DNA of 58,757 nt from an uncultured Mediterraneibacter sp. (GCA_944375765.1 CALWAR010000081.1:1-58757); one strand, 5' to 3'. Shown: positions 41,263 to 50,182, counted from the first letter of the stretch. The notes: generated by a model not told the origin, from the sequence alone. Program-made: numbers and translations.

Positions 41263-41691
41263 TCAGATCCCGTCCCCGGAGTCTTCCTGTACTACCTGCT
41301 TGAATTCGTATTTTATCACCTGTTCCTTTCCCGTCCCAAGAACTGAATCCGTCAGTTCGTCAAGGTCTTCCATAAACTTGCGGGACATCACGATCTCCAC
41401 GAGCATCGGGAGATTCGTGCCTGCGATGATCCTAATATCCTCTCTGTCACGTCCGAGCTGCGCCGCTACATTGAAAGGAGTCCCGCCCATAAGATCTGTA
41501 AAAATGATGATTCCCTCACAGTCTTTCAGCTCGTCCAGCGCTTTTGTCATCTCGCGTGCGAGGTCTTCTGTACTGTATGACGGCAGGAAATCCACACTGC
41601 GGTACGCTTCCTGCTCGCCTGCGATCAGGTTCACGGAACTCGTGATACCTGAACCAAAATTTGCATGTCCTGTAACTATTAATCCGATCAT
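41263..41691 (-). CDS. PTS EIIA, mannose/N-acetylgalactosamine family
   Basis: A 142-aa EIIA-Man protein; MIGLIVTGHANFGSGI has the phospho-accepting His9, and IIIFTDLMGGTPFNVAA the conserved active-site Asp. It receives phosphate from HPr and passes it to IIB. I used ATG 41691 after AGGAGAGA; an upstream start adds 7 residues with no support. Aga-type order (IIA apart from IIB-IIC-IID) is kept, with one unknown gene inserted between IID and IIA. Confidence 0.93.
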   Translation of the reverse strand: MIGLIVTGHANFGSGITSSVNLIAGEQEAYRSVDFLPSYSTEDLAREMTKALDELKDCEGIIIFTDLMGGTPFNVAAQLGRDREDIRIIAGTNLPMLVEIVMSRKFMEDLDELTDSVLGTGKEQVIKYEFKQVVQEDSGDGI

Positions 41692-41748
41692 GATATCTCT
41701 CCTGTCTTTCATTCAATGCCTGTATGTGCAGAGCGTGTTTCCTGGTCT

Positions 41749-42399
41749 TTACACATCTGCTTCACTCAGATATTTTTCAACAACAGGCATATAAACTGCC
41801 TTTGGGTGAAAACAGGATTTTGCACTCTGCATGTATGTAAGTGCGTTCTCGTCGTCCCCCAGATATGAATATTGTTTTGCAACCATATACAGTATTACGC
41901 CCAGCGCAAAGCCATAATATTTTTTAGAATTAATGTCCTCTGTCATATCATCGATCAGGTCGCTCCTGTCGTCCATCATCACTGCATATGACTCTTCATT
42001 GTAGCGGATAAACTTTTCATCCCCGGTTTTTCTGATCTCCCCGAGTATCCAGTCTGCGTATTTCCTGTTCTTTTTAATAAGAAAGGTGTGGAAATAAGTC
42101 TCAAGAAAGCTCTTCTTATCCGCCGGATCAGCGTATTCTGTCTTGAGCATATGGCGGAGCATCCCCTCGAACTTGTCTTCCTCATGGGTGATATAGTACG
42201 CCCTCATCTTATAAAGGTCGCATACATAATCCCCCAGAAGCCTGCGGGACATCTTCATATCCGCCACCTTTTCCACCAGCTCGCTGTCTTTCTTCTGAAG
42301 ACCGTCGTTCATGGTACGGAGCTGGATGTTCTTCATTCCCTGGAAGATAAGATATCCGACCGCAGCGATCACTGCAATAAAAATAGTTATCGTACTCAA
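41749..42399 (-). CDS. unknown membrane-anchored protein inside the PTS operon
   Basis: A 216-aa protein I do not recognise. Residues 3-22 form an N-terminal membrane helix (ITIFIAVIAAVGYLIFQGM), then a possible short coiled coil (DGLQKKDSELVEKVADMK) and a helical domain with a TPR-like end (AKQYSYLGDDENALTYMQSAKSCFHP). It would lie mostly outside or inside as a tethered helical domain. I chose a TTG start (42399) 6 bases after AGGTGG; the longer open frame begins within the intercistronic hairpin and has no ribosome site. Inserted between IID and IIA, it is presumably an accessory factor of this transporter, but its role is unknown. Confidence 0.6.
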   Translation of the reverse strand: MSTITIFIAVIAAVGYLIFQGMKNIQLRTMNDGLQKKDSELVEKVADMKMSRRLLGDYVCDLYKMRAYYITHEEDKFEGMLRHMLKTEYADPADKKSFLETYFHTFLIKKNRKYADWILGEIRKTGDEKFIRYNEESYAVMMDDRSDLIDDMTEDINSKKYYGFALGVILYMVAKQYSYLGDDENALTYMQSAKSCFHPKAVYMPVVEKYLSEADV

Positions 42400-42430
42400 A
42401 AAGCCACCTGATTTCTTTCTGTAATAATAT

Positions 42431-42457
42431 GAGGGGGGGATTAAAATCCCTCCCCTC
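42431..42457 (-). terminator. GC-rich hairpin between IID and the unknown gene
   Basis: GAGGGGAGGGA and TCCCCCCCTC arms around a TTTTAA loop, with no run of T after it on the minus strand. It lies inside the operon, so it more likely protects the upstream IIB-IIC-IID message or attenuates downstream expression than ends transcription fully. Confidence 0.5.
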
Positions 42458-42510
42458 ACTCATCCTGACAGCCTCATGGCGTCAGGCATATACCGTTGTC
42501 GGTTCTGCCA

Positions 42511-43431
42511 TTACTCGGCAGCTTCTTCAGGCTGTGGATACTCATACCACTCTACAAGAGGAGTATATCCGCCCGGAAGAGTATTTCCGTCTGCATCCAT
42601 TGCCTGTGAGTTACCTGTCCAGATACCGAACGCACATCCCACGATACCTACTACGAGGATGAGGACGATACATCTTACTGGTGTCCAGCCTTTCTTAATC
42701 AGCGCATAGATACCAAGTGTGATCAGAAGCGGGATCAGCTTCGGCAGCACGCCGTCCAGCAGTCCCTGGATATTGATCTGTGTGTCGCCTACGATCATGC
42801 GCACTGTTGTAGCGCCATAGTTTGCGATCAAGCCGCCTACCACAAAGATACCAAGGATACTTGCCGCACGTGTAAACTCTTTCGCGTTTGACGTCAGCAG
42901 AGTAACCGCCTTTGTTCCAAGTCCGTAAGACCAGTACATAAGTCCGAAACGAACAACGAACTGAACTACGTTGAAGATGATCAGGAACAGGATCGCACCG
43001 ATGATCTGGCCCTCCATAGCCATGTTGGCGGTAAGACCTGCCGTAATCGGAACAAGTGTCAGCCAGAACAGAGCGTCGCCGATGCCGCCGAGAGGTCCTG
43101 CCGCAGAAATACGTACGGAACGGATCGTCTTCGTATCAGCCTTGTTCTGCTCCAGTGAGAGAACGATACCCATTACGAATGTTACGAGGAACGGGTGTGT
43201 GTTCAGGAAGTCAAGGTTGTGAGCCATAGAAGCCTTGAGGTCTTCCTTGTTCGTATGTATCTTCTGGAGGCCCGGAAGCATTGACCAGAGCCATCCACAA
43301 GCCTGCATTCTCTCATAGTTGAAAGATGCCTGTAAGAAACAGGACAGCCATACCATTTTGTTTAACGTCTTATTATCCAGCTTCGGAGCCGGAGTCAGGT
43401 CCTGATATTGATCCGGAATATTATATGCCAT
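42511..43431 (-). CDS. PTS EIID, mannose/N-acetylgalactosamine family
   Basis: A 306-aa EIID: NKMVWLSCFLQASFNYERMQACGWLWSMLPGLQKI at the N terminus is the family signature, then AAGPLGGIGDALFWLTLVPI and several membrane segments to the C terminus. With IIC it forms the sugar channel. Starts at ATG 43431, overlapping IIC by 11 bases, with GAGGTGACGAGG upstream. Full length and intact. Confidence 0.94.
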   Translation of the reverse strand: MAYNIPDQYQDLTPAPKLDNKTLNKMVWLSCFLQASFNYERMQACGWLWSMLPGLQKIHTNKEDLKASMAHNLDFLNTHPFLVTFVMGIVLSLEQNKADTKTIRSVRISAAGPLGGIGDALFWLTLVPITAGLTANMAMEGQIIGAILFLIIFNVVQFVVRFGLMYWSYGLGTKAVTLLTSNAKEFTRAASILGIFVVGGLIANYGATTVRMIVGDTQINIQGLLDGVLPKLIPLLITLGIYALIKKGWTPVRCIVLILVVGIVGCAFGIWTGNSQAMDADGNTLPGGYTPLVEWYEYPQPEEAAE

Positions 43432-44251
43432 CCTCGTCACCTCCTACATAGCCGGCGCCCGCGCCTGCGTTCTGTTTGATCTTGGTCTGTGTCGTGAAAT
43501 CATAGATTGCAATAGCTGCACCTACAAATGCGCAGAGGATCAGAGTTGCTCCGGATGTAGTCTCGTTCGCGCTGCACAGAAGCGCCATAACGAAACCTGC
43601 AAGCAGGAATCCCCACATTTCCCCTGACATCATAACTTTCATAAGGATCGCAAATCCTACGAACTTCATAGCCCCGCCTGCTGCGTCCAGACCTGCCATT
43701 ACCCATGAGAACTGGTATGAGAAGTCCTGAAGCGCGTCGCCAAGTGCAGAACCGCCGTACAGACCTGCTACTGCAAGGACACCGAACAGGCATCCGAGAA
43801 CACCCATCTCAAGGAAGTTGATATTGCGGATACCCTTTACGTTTGCCTCTTCTGCATATTGGTCAGCCTTAGCCATCATACCTGACATAAATGTAAATGT
43901 CAGAGTAACTGCGTACTGTCCGAATACTGCGAACGGAATAGCAAGGCCAAGCGCTGCACCAACGCCGTCTGCGGTAGCTTCCATATTGAGCGATACCGCG
44001 AAGATCGTCGCCATGATACCTCCGAGGATAGCGTTCGGCGGCTGAGCGCCACCGATCGGCATACTGCCGATCTGGATGAGCTGATATGCTCCTCCAACTA
44101 CGATACCAAGCTCAAAGTTACCAAGGATAGCGCCGATGATCGGGCAGGTAACGATAGGCTGGTACAGAGACTCTAAAAAGCTGAACTGGTCGATACCCAT
44201 GATAAAGGCTACCACAAAGACCAGAATTACCTGGATAATTGATATCTCCAT
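43421..44251 (-). CDS. PTS EIIC, mannose/N-acetylgalactosamine family
   Basis: A 276-aa hydrophobic EIIC. GIDQFSFLESLYQPIVTCPIIGAILGNFELGIVVGGAYQLIQIGSMPIGGAQPPN-type opening defines the family; about seven membrane segments follow. It carries the sugar pathway across the membrane together with IID. Substrate assignment to N-acetylgalactosamine or galactosamine comes from the neighbours agaS, nagA and gatYZ, not from IIC itself. Confidence 0.93.
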   Translation of the reverse strand: MEISIIQVILVFVVAFIMGIDQFSFLESLYQPIVTCPIIGAILGNFELGIVVGGAYQLIQIGSMPIGGAQPPNAILGGIMATIFAVSLNMEATADGVGAALGLAIPFAVFGQYAVTLTFTFMSGMMAKADQYAEEANVKGIRNINFLEMGVLGCLFGVLAVAGLYGGSALGDALQDFSYQFSWVMAGLDAAGGAMKFVGFAILMKVMMSGEMWGFLLAGFVMALLCSANETTSGATLILCAFVGAAIAIYDFTTQTKIKQNAGAGAGYVGGDEDGI

Positions 44252-44318
44252 GTCTACTCCTTTCCTGTTTAACTAATAAAACCCTTTAGCTAATAAAACT
44301 TTTTTTGATCACTTTTGA

Positions 44319-44795
44319 TCATTTGAACAATTTGTCGATGTTCTCGGCCGGCGTGTCAGGAACACGTTTGATCTCGAGTTCCACGCCCAGCTCCTGCAGC
44401 TTTTTGAAAGTTGCCACATCGTCGTCGTCCACTGCAACCGAAGTTGCGACCTGACGTTTCCCATCAGCCATGTGCATATTGCCGATATTTACTTTCTTGA
44501 TCGGCACTCCGCCTTCTACGAGCTTAAGCACATCCTGTGGTGATTCGCAGATAATTGCAATGTGCTGATTCGCGGAAGCTTTGTGGATGATATTGATCGT
44601 CTTTTCCAGAGTGAAGAATCTTGTCTGTGCATACGACGGCGCAGCCATGTTCATCAGGCTCTGACGGAACTCATCTCCGGCAACTTCATCGTTTGCGACA
44701 AGCAGAAGGTTTGCCCCTACTACGCCGCACCACTGAGTTGCCACCTGACCGTGAATCAGCCGATTGTCAATTCTCGTCAACCGAATATCTGGCAT
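44319..44795 (-). CDS. PTS EIIB, mannose/N-acetylgalactosamine family
   Basis: A 158-aa EIIB; RLTRIDNRLIHGQVATQW contains the phospho-accepting His15, and VANDEVAGDEFRQSLMNMAAP is the standard second motif. It takes phosphate from IIA and gives it to the incoming sugar. It is first in the PTS operon, with AAAGGGGGA as ribosome site and an extended -10 promoter 125 bases upstream. Confidence 0.94.
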   Translation of the reverse strand: MPDIRLTRIDNRLIHGQVATQWCGVVGANLLLVANDEVAGDEFRQSLMNMAAPSYAQTRFFTLEKTINIIHKASANQHIAIICESPQDVLKLVEGGVPIKKVNIGNMHMADGKRQVATSVAVDDDDVATFKKLQELGVELEIKRVPDTPAENIDKLFK

Positions 44796-44919
44796 GCTCG
44801 CATCCCCCTTTCTTTAAAATATTTAGCAATCAGCGGACAGTTCAAAGCCCCACTCCTCATGCCGTTTCAACAAACCTTTCCCCGCTGGCTGCGGGAACTA
44901 AAATCTGCTTACATGCACT

Positions 44920-44962
44920 ATTATACCAGACTTTTGACCTATAAGTTTGCACTTTTTATGCA
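44920..44962 (-). promoter_or_regulatory. PTS operon promoter with an ARG-box-like palindrome
   Basis: Minus strand extended -10 TGGTATAAT (44920-44928); no good -35. At the expected -35 position begins TGCACTTTTTATGCA (44948-44962), close in form to the ARG boxes seen at argC and argG. Nearby TTGCATTTTTG (44968-44978) is a half-like site. Whether ArgR binds here is unknown. Confidence 0.5.
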
Positions 44963-45128
44963 TCCTCTTGCATTTTTGATTATATAATTTTAATAAAAAT
45001 ATTATGCAATTTTCATTTTTTTATTACAAAGCTTACAATTTCTTACATTTTCTTTATTTATTATATTCAGAAACCCGGCCAGACAGACGTACTCTTTATT
45101 TCCGTGGATAACATTCTCCCATACATTT

Positions 45129-45162
45129 TGCATTTTTATGCATAACTTTACATTTTTATGCA
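45129..45162. promoter_or_regulatory. paired ARG boxes upstream of argG
   Basis: TGCATTTTTATGCA (45129-45142) and TACATTTTTATGCA (45149-45162), palindromes with centres exactly 20 bases apart, as upstream of argC. They precede the argG promoter. The 520 bases between the PTS and argG genes otherwise contain only the two promoters and further scattered ATGCA half-sites (for example at 45003-45007). Confidence 0.75.
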
Positions 45163-45187
45163 TAATTATTATTTAATAAATTTTCTC

Positions 45188-45216
45188 TTGCATAAATATA
45201 ACTTCTGGTGTATAGT
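45188..45216 (+). promoter_or_regulatory. argG promoter
   Basis: TTGCAT (45188-45193), 17-base spacer, TATAGT (45211-45216). The -35 lies within a TTGCATAAATAT sequence that resembles an additional half ARG box. Transcription would start about 95 bases before argG. Confidence 0.7.
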
Positions 45217-45316
45217 ATGGTGTAGCTTGCAGATAATCCGTATAGCAAAAGGGAGCGCACCGGCCGGCATACGGCCGGAAAGATTAATAAAAATACATTC
45301 AGGAGGTTATCAGAAA

Positions 45317-46549
45317 ATGAGTAAAGAGAAAGTAGTTTTAGCATATTCAGGGGGACTTGACACAACCGCGATCATCCCGTGGCTCAAAGAGACATTCGGG
45401 TATGACGTCGTCTGCTGCTGTATCGACTGCGGCCAGGGAGAAGAACTTGACGGGCTTGACGAGAGGGCAAAACTCTCCGGCGCTTCCAGATTATATATTG
45501 AAAATATCGTAGATGAATTTGCCGAGGATTTCATCATGCCGTGCGTAAAGGCAGGCGCTGTATATGAGAATGCATATCTGCTCGGCACATCCATGGCGCG
45601 TCCGGCCATCGCGAAGAAGCTTGTTGAGATCGCCCGCAAGGAAGGCGCTGTTGCCATCTGCCACGGCGCGACAGGAAAAGGAAACGACCAGATCCGTTTC
45701 GAGCTTGGTATCAAGGCTCTCGCTCCGGACATCAAGATCATCGCTCCATGGCGTATGACAGACCTCTGGACCATGCAGTCCCGCGAAGATGAGATCGAAT
45801 ACTGCAAAGCACACGGCATTGATCTCCCGTTCGACACAAAACACAGCTACAGCCGCGACCGCAACCTGTGGCACATCAGCCATGAGGGACTGGAGCTGGA
45901 GGATCCGTCCGTAGAACCGAACTACGACGATCTGCTCGTACTCAGCGTGGCCCCGGAGAAAGCTCCCGACGAGCCGGAATATGTGACCATGACATTCGAG
46001 GCGGGTGTTCCGAAGACGATCAACGGAAAAGAGATGAAAGTAGCCGATATCATCACAGAGCTCAATAAACTGGGCGGAAAACACGGCATCGGCATCGTCG
46101 ATATCGTGGAGAACCGTGTAGTAGGCATGAAGTCCCGCGGCGTATACGAGACGCCCGGCGGAACGATCCTGATGGCCGCTCACCAGCAGCTTGAGGAACT
46201 GATCCTCGACCGCGCTACATACGAAGTGAAAAAAGAGATGGGAAATCAGCTTGCTCAGGTCGTATACGAAGGAAAATGGTTCACACCGCTGTGCGAAGCG
46301 ATCCGCGCATTTGTAGATGTAACACAGCAGTATGTAACAGGCGAAGTAAAATTCAAACTGTATAAAGGCAACATCATCAAGGCCGGCGAGACGTCCCCGT
46401 ACTCCCTGTACAGCGAGTCGCTGGCAAGCTTCACCACAGGCGATATGTATGATCACCACGACGCAGACGGATTCATCACACTGTTCGGTCTGCCGCTTAA
46501 GGTCCGCGCGATGAAGATGCAGGAGCTCTCAAAAGAGAATCAGAAATAA
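45317..46549 (+). CDS. argG: argininosuccinate synthase
   Basis: A 410-aa ArgG. LAYSGGLDTTAIIPWL near residue 9 is the ATP pyrophosphatase P-loop; GATGKGNDQIRFELG and KHSYSRDRNLWHISHEGLELEDP are diagnostic. It joins citrulline and aspartate with ATP. I used ATG 45317, 9 bases after AGGAGG; a 53-residue upstream extension in the same frame is leader sequence. argH and the carbamoyltransferase are not in the window. Own promoter, paired ARG boxes and terminator make it a separate unit. Confidence 0.97.
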   Translation: MSKEKVVLAYSGGLDTTAIIPWLKETFGYDVVCCCIDCGQGEELDGLDERAKLSGASRLYIENIVDEFAEDFIMPCVKAGAVYENAYLLGTSMARPAIAKKLVEIARKEGAVAICHGATGKGNDQIRFELGIKALAPDIKIIAPWRMTDLWTMQSREDEIEYCKAHGIDLPFDTKHSYSRDRNLWHISHEGLELEDPSVEPNYDDLLVLSVAPEKAPDEPEYVTMTFEAGVPKTINGKEMKVADIITELNKLGGKHGIGIVDIVENRVVGMKSRGVYETPGGTILMAAHQQLEELILDRATYEVKKEMGNQLAQVVYEGKWFTPLCEAIRAFVDVTQQYVTGEVKFKLYKGNIIKAGETSPYSLYSESLASFTTGDMYDHHDADGFITLFGLPLKVRAMKMQELSKENQK

Positions 46550-46591
46550 AATCTGCAGACTCATCTCGTAATTTCAGAAATGATTTTAAAG

Positions 46592-46630
46592 AAAGACGGA
46601 AACCGGAAAACGCCGGGATCCGTCTTTTTT
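46592..46630 (+). terminator. argG terminator
   Basis: AAAGACGGA-aa-CCGG paired with CCGG-ga-TCCGTCTTT, then TTT; starts 43 bases past the argG stop. Typical rho-independent terminator. Confidence 0.85.
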
Positions 46631-46720
46631 ATCTCTGCCAGCAGCCCCGGCAGTATCTTCTCTGCATAGGTTTCCTGAGCCTTTTTCACAAATATTCATT
46701 ATTATTTTCCATTATTATAT

Positions 46721-47629
46721 TTACATCGCCGTATACACCCACAGGTTATTGATCTGATACTCCAGCCTGCTGTAATCCCACAGCTTCTCGCTGCGCACCC
46801 TGCTGTTCGGATCATTTACCCTGATCTTCCCGTCTTCGATCCCGGTCAGCACGATAAAGTGTCCGGTCGTCGTAAAGTCTCCCGGTCTCATACTGCATAT
46901 GATCGGATGTCCGCTCTCAAGAGCAGAGAAGACCTGATTCTCGCTCAGTCCCATCTCCTCCCCGTAGATTCCGAACTGCTGCGCGCCGTCCGTCATCAAG
47001 ATCCAGCTCGTACCGGAATCTCCCGCATAGTATCCGTTCCCGGCAGAAAACTGAGCCACCTTATACGGCGTCACCGTATTGGTTCCGGTGAGTCCTGCCG
47101 CCACCATGGCGATCGCCGTCGGCCCGCATCCGTTGACTGCGATCATATCATCCGCATAAAACGCATATCCCCATCGTTCATCCCACTGCAAGAGCAGAGG
47201 GATCTCTCCCCGCACTACTTCGCCGACTGTATCCGCCGGAGACGTATCTTTCTTTTCCGGATAGTCATAGACAAAATCCACTGTCTCTTCATTGTTTTCG
47301 AGCAGTTCGATCAGCTCTTCCGGATACTGGTCTTTATTTGCCATGATCTCCCATACTTTCGGATTAATCAGAGTCATCACTTCCAGGCTGTTCTGTCCGC
47401 TGATCATATCTTTTACCCACAGGGCTGCCATGACCATCGGGATGATAAGCGCAATGCAGAGTATGCTCTTCAGGATCCTGCGCTTTATTCTTCGTCTGCC
47501 CTTTTTGCCGCGCTTTCCTGACCTGCTGTCCCCTGTATACCGGCTTCCCGCATACCTGTTTACTTTATATCTGTACACTTTATATCTGTTCCCTTTGTAT
47601 CTTCTTTCACTTACCCTGTCCTCCCACAT
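46721..47629 (-). CDS. C39-like cysteine peptidase, membrane-anchored, with RY-rich N terminus
   Basis: A 302-aa protein. Residues 8-31 contain a repeated RYK/RY unit (RYKGNRYKVYRYKVNRYAGSRY) and the next 20 are Arg/Lys rich, followed by one membrane segment (about 53-71). The extracytoplasmic part is a C39_2-type papain-like domain: Cys168 in VNGCGPTAIAM, His257 in TGHFIVLTG and Asn272/Asp273 in NDPNS. Such peptidases usually process or turn over secreted and cell-wall peptides; the substrate is unknown. The basic repeats face the cytoplasm and are encoded by near-identical 15-base DNA units. AGGAGG lies 11 bases upstream of the start; it follows uraA by about 97 bases. Confidence 0.82.
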   Translation of the reverse strand: MWEDRVSERRYKGNRYKVYRYKVNRYAGSRYTGDSRSGKRGKKGRRRIKRRILKSILCIALIIPMVMAALWVKDMISGQNSLEVMTLINPKVWEIMANKDQYPEELIELLENNEETVDFVYDYPEKKDTSPADTVGEVVRGEIPLLLQWDERWGYAFYADDMIAVNGCGPTAIAMVAAGLTGTNTVTPYKVAQFSAGNGYYAGDSGTSWILMTDGAQQFGIYGEEMGLSENQVFSALESGHPIICSMRPGDFTTTGHFIVLTGIEDGKIRVNDPNSRVRSEKLWDYSRLEYQINNLWVYTAM

Positions 47630-47726
47630 AAGGATACCGCCTCCTTTTCAATAAGGAGATTATATCCCCACTTTCCGACAAACTTTTAGAAAGAATTCTT
47701 AATATTTGTCAAAGATGCTTTCATCG

Positions 47727-48995
47727 TTATCTGTCCTGATCCTCTCTGTCATTCGTGAGGTTCAGTCTGTCAAAAATATAAAATGTCAATCCCATAAGCA
47801 TACCGACCACACATGCCAATACCATCCCTGTGAGTTCAATGCTTCCGAACTGTACCGTAATGCCGGACAGGCCGACAACGAAGATCACGGACGTCATCGC
47901 CATATTTCTGGATTTATTATAATCCACCTGGGATTCCACAAGGATACGGATACCCGACGTCCCGATCATACCGTACAGCAGAAAAGAGATACCGCCGATG
48001 ACAGGGCCCGGGATCGTATTGATCAGCGTCGTCATTTTCCCGATAAAGGAGCAGACGATAGACAGCACTGCCGCTCCGCCGATCACATATACGCTGTATA
48101 CCTTTGTCATCGCCATGACGCCGATGTTCTCACCGTATGTCGTCGTCGGCACAGATCCGATCAGACCCGAGAGCATACTGGAAAAGTTATCAGCAAAGAG
48201 GGAACGGTGAAGCCCCGGATCTTTTAACAGATCTCTTCCCACGATCTTGCTGGTCACGATCTGATGCCCGATGTGTTCGGAGGTAATGACAAGCAATACC
48301 GGTATGATGGTCACGATCGCCTCCCACTTAAATTTCGGCAGTGAAAAATTCGGTATCGAGAAGAGCGGCGCAGCCGCAACATCCGAAAAATCTACAATGC
48401 CGCAGACAAGAGCAGCCGCATATCCCGCGATGATGGCGACCAGGATCGGAATGACCGACAGGAAACCGCGGAATAAAACGGATCCGAGCACCGCAACCAG
48501 GAGCGTCACGAGAAATACGACCACATTTCTGACATCGGTCACTTCCTCCGTGAGCCCGGCGTTGGACGCTGCCGTTCCCGCAAGTTCAAGTCCGATCAGG
48601 GCAACGACGGGCCCCATCGCCGCAGGCGGGAGCACCACATCGATCCAGCCAGAGCCAAACTTATAGATAAGTACGGCCAGTACACAGCCAAGGAATCCCA
48701 CCACCACGAATCCTCCCAGTGCGTATTCATACCCCCACTTGGAGATCACGACTCCAGCCGGAGCCAGAAAGGCAAAACTGGAGCCCAGATATGCCGGCGC
48801 TTTTCCCTTGGTGATCAGAATAAAGAGCAGTGTGCCGATCCCGTTCATAAAAAGTACGACCGCCGGGGTGATCCCGAATACAAAAGGCACGAGCACAGAC
48901 GCCCCGAACATCGCAAACATATGCTGGATGCTTAACGGCGCCAACAGTTTAAACGGTACTTTTTCTTCCACCTGAATGATCCTCTTGTTTTCCAT
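47727..48995 (-). CDS. uraA: uracil permease
   Basis: A 422-aa nucleobase:cation symporter-2 transporter. KLLAPLSIQHMFAMFGASVLVPFVFGI is the UraA/PyrP opening; GSSFAFLAPAG, GLELAGTAASNAG and SVPTTTYGENIGVMAMTKVYS carry substrate-binding residues, among them the Glu of TTYGENIG. About 14 membrane spans. It imports uracil with protons. A GGAGG ribosome site precedes the start; the gene lies after the dipeptidase terminator. I saw no PyrR attenuator. Confidence 0.93.
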   Translation of the reverse strand: MENKRIIQVEEKVPFKLLAPLSIQHMFAMFGASVLVPFVFGITPAVVLFMNGIGTLLFILITKGKAPAYLGSSFAFLAPAGVVISKWGYEYALGGFVVVGFLGCVLAVLIYKFGSGWIDVVLPPAAMGPVVALIGLELAGTAASNAGLTEEVTDVRNVVVFLVTLLVAVLGSVLFRGFLSVIPILVAIIAGYAAALVCGIVDFSDVAAAPLFSIPNFSLPKFKWEAIVTIIPVLLVITSEHIGHQIVTSKIVGRDLLKDPGLHRSLFADNFSSMLSGLIGSVPTTTYGENIGVMAMTKVYSVYVIGGAAVLSIVCSFIGKMTTLINTIPGPVIGGISFLLYGMIGTSGIRILVESQVDYNKSRNMAMTSVIFVVGLSGITVQFGSIELTGMVLACVVGMLMGLTFYIFDRLNLTNDREDQDR

Positions 48996-49074
48996 GTAAA
49001 TCCTCCTGTCTGTTGCCCATCCTTATCAAATATAGACAACTATATCTTTTACATTTTATCACACCGCAGAGGGA

Positions 49075-49098
49075 AAAGGAACGGCCCACTGTTCCTTT
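49075..49098 (-). terminator. terminator after the dipeptidase gene
   Basis: AAAGGAAC and GTTCCTTT arms (49075-49082, 49091-49098) with an 8-base loop, followed on the minus strand by TTCCCTC. It begins 17 bases past the dipeptidase stop and separates it from uraA. Confidence 0.65.
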
Positions 49099-49114
49099 AT
49101 CGAACGCTGCCCGC

Positions 49115-50182
49115 TCATCTCCATACATCTTCTATGACTCTTCTCACATTGCCGTATACGATCTTGTCAAGCTGCCGCGGGGTGATCCCCTTTCTTTGAA
49201 ACGCCTCCCACACAAGCTCCATATCTTCGACTCCTCTGACGCCCTCCGGCAGAGAGCCCGGATCGAATCCGTCGAAATCTGTCCCCAGGGCGACCGCATC
49301 CTCACCGGCTTTGCCTATCATCCACACCGCATGTGCCGCGATGCGCTCCACCCCGGCTCTTACGCCGGAGAGCGTCTCTCCTCTGACAGTCCCGGCGTCG
49401 TCTGTCAGAAAAGCCGAATAGAAATTAAGCCCTGCCACGCCGCCGTTTGCTCCCAGGGCATGCAGCATCTCATCGCTTAAATTTCTCGGATGAGGGCACA
49501 GGCTCCTGGCGTTGGAGTGGGACGCAGCGACCGGCAGCCTGCTGTGCCTGATACAGTCCCAGAAGCCGCCGTCCGACAGGTGTGATACATCGATGATCAT
49601 CCCGAGCCCGTTCATCCTTTCCACTGTCCGGATTCCGAAATCCGTAAGCCCTCGCTCCATTACGGCCCCGTCACGGCTGTTCGGATATCCGATACAGTTG
49701 GCATAGTTCCATGTCAGCGTCATGAGGCGGACGCCTCTTTCATACAGGGCGTCCAGCCGGGAGAGCTGACCGTTCAGCACACCGCCCTCTTCTACTGTGA
49801 GCACTCCTGCCACCTTTCTCTCAAAACTGTCCTTTTCATCGTCCGACGGGATATCTCCTGACGTTTTAGCGATCAGGAAATCCTCTCCTGTCTCGTCATG
49901 CGCCTGTCTGATCATCTCAAGGACTGCCCCGTATGCTGTGTCCCACCTTTCTGCGCTCTCCCTGTCTGAAAGTGTGCTGTCCTTTGATCTGTCGTCATAC
50001 ACGTCATATTCGGCAACATTTACATAGCATGCTATGAATTGAGCCACGGCTCCCGCCTCTTTCAGTCTTTCGATATCTACAGACAGATAGTTCCTCCTCA
50101 GACTCTCCCGGATGTTTTTATCCTGCTTTCTCCTTTTTGCGATCTCGCTTAACGTATCGCAGTGCATATCGATCCATCTCAT
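49115..50182 (-). CDS. membrane dipeptidase-like (M19 renal dipeptidase family)
   Basis: A 355-aa zinc peptidase. DMHCDTL near the start gives His7 and Asp9 as metal ligands; the bridging Glu is in TVEEGGVL, further His in DVSHLSDGGFWD and AASHSNARSLCPHPRN, and ALGTDFDGFD near the C terminus completes the site. No signal peptide, so it is cytoplasmic, cleaving dipeptides including L-D or D-containing ones. The neighbouring glutamine amidotransferase on the other strand shares the intergenic region. Confidence 0.92.
   Translation of the reverse strand: MRWIDMHCDTLSEIAKRRKQDKNIRESLRRNYLSVDIERLKEAGAVAQFIACYVNVAEYDVYDDRSKDSTLSDRESAERWDTAYGAVLEMIRQAHDETGEDFLIAKTSGDIPSDDEKDSFERKVAGVLTVEEGGVLNGQLSRLDALYERGVRLMTLTWNYANCIGYPNSRDGAVMERGLTDFGIRTVERMNGLGMIIDVSHLSDGGFWDCIRHSRLPVAASHSNARSLCPHPRNLSDEMLHALGANGGVAGLNFYSAFLTDDAGTVRGETLSGVRAGVERIAAHAVWMIGKAGEDAVALGTDFDGFDPGSLPEGVRGVEDMELVWEAFQRKGITPRQLDKIVYGNVRRVIEDVWR

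Noticed and set aside
45491..46459. 322-codon open frame antisense to argG
   Set aside because: argG is certain on the other strand; the frame has no motif.
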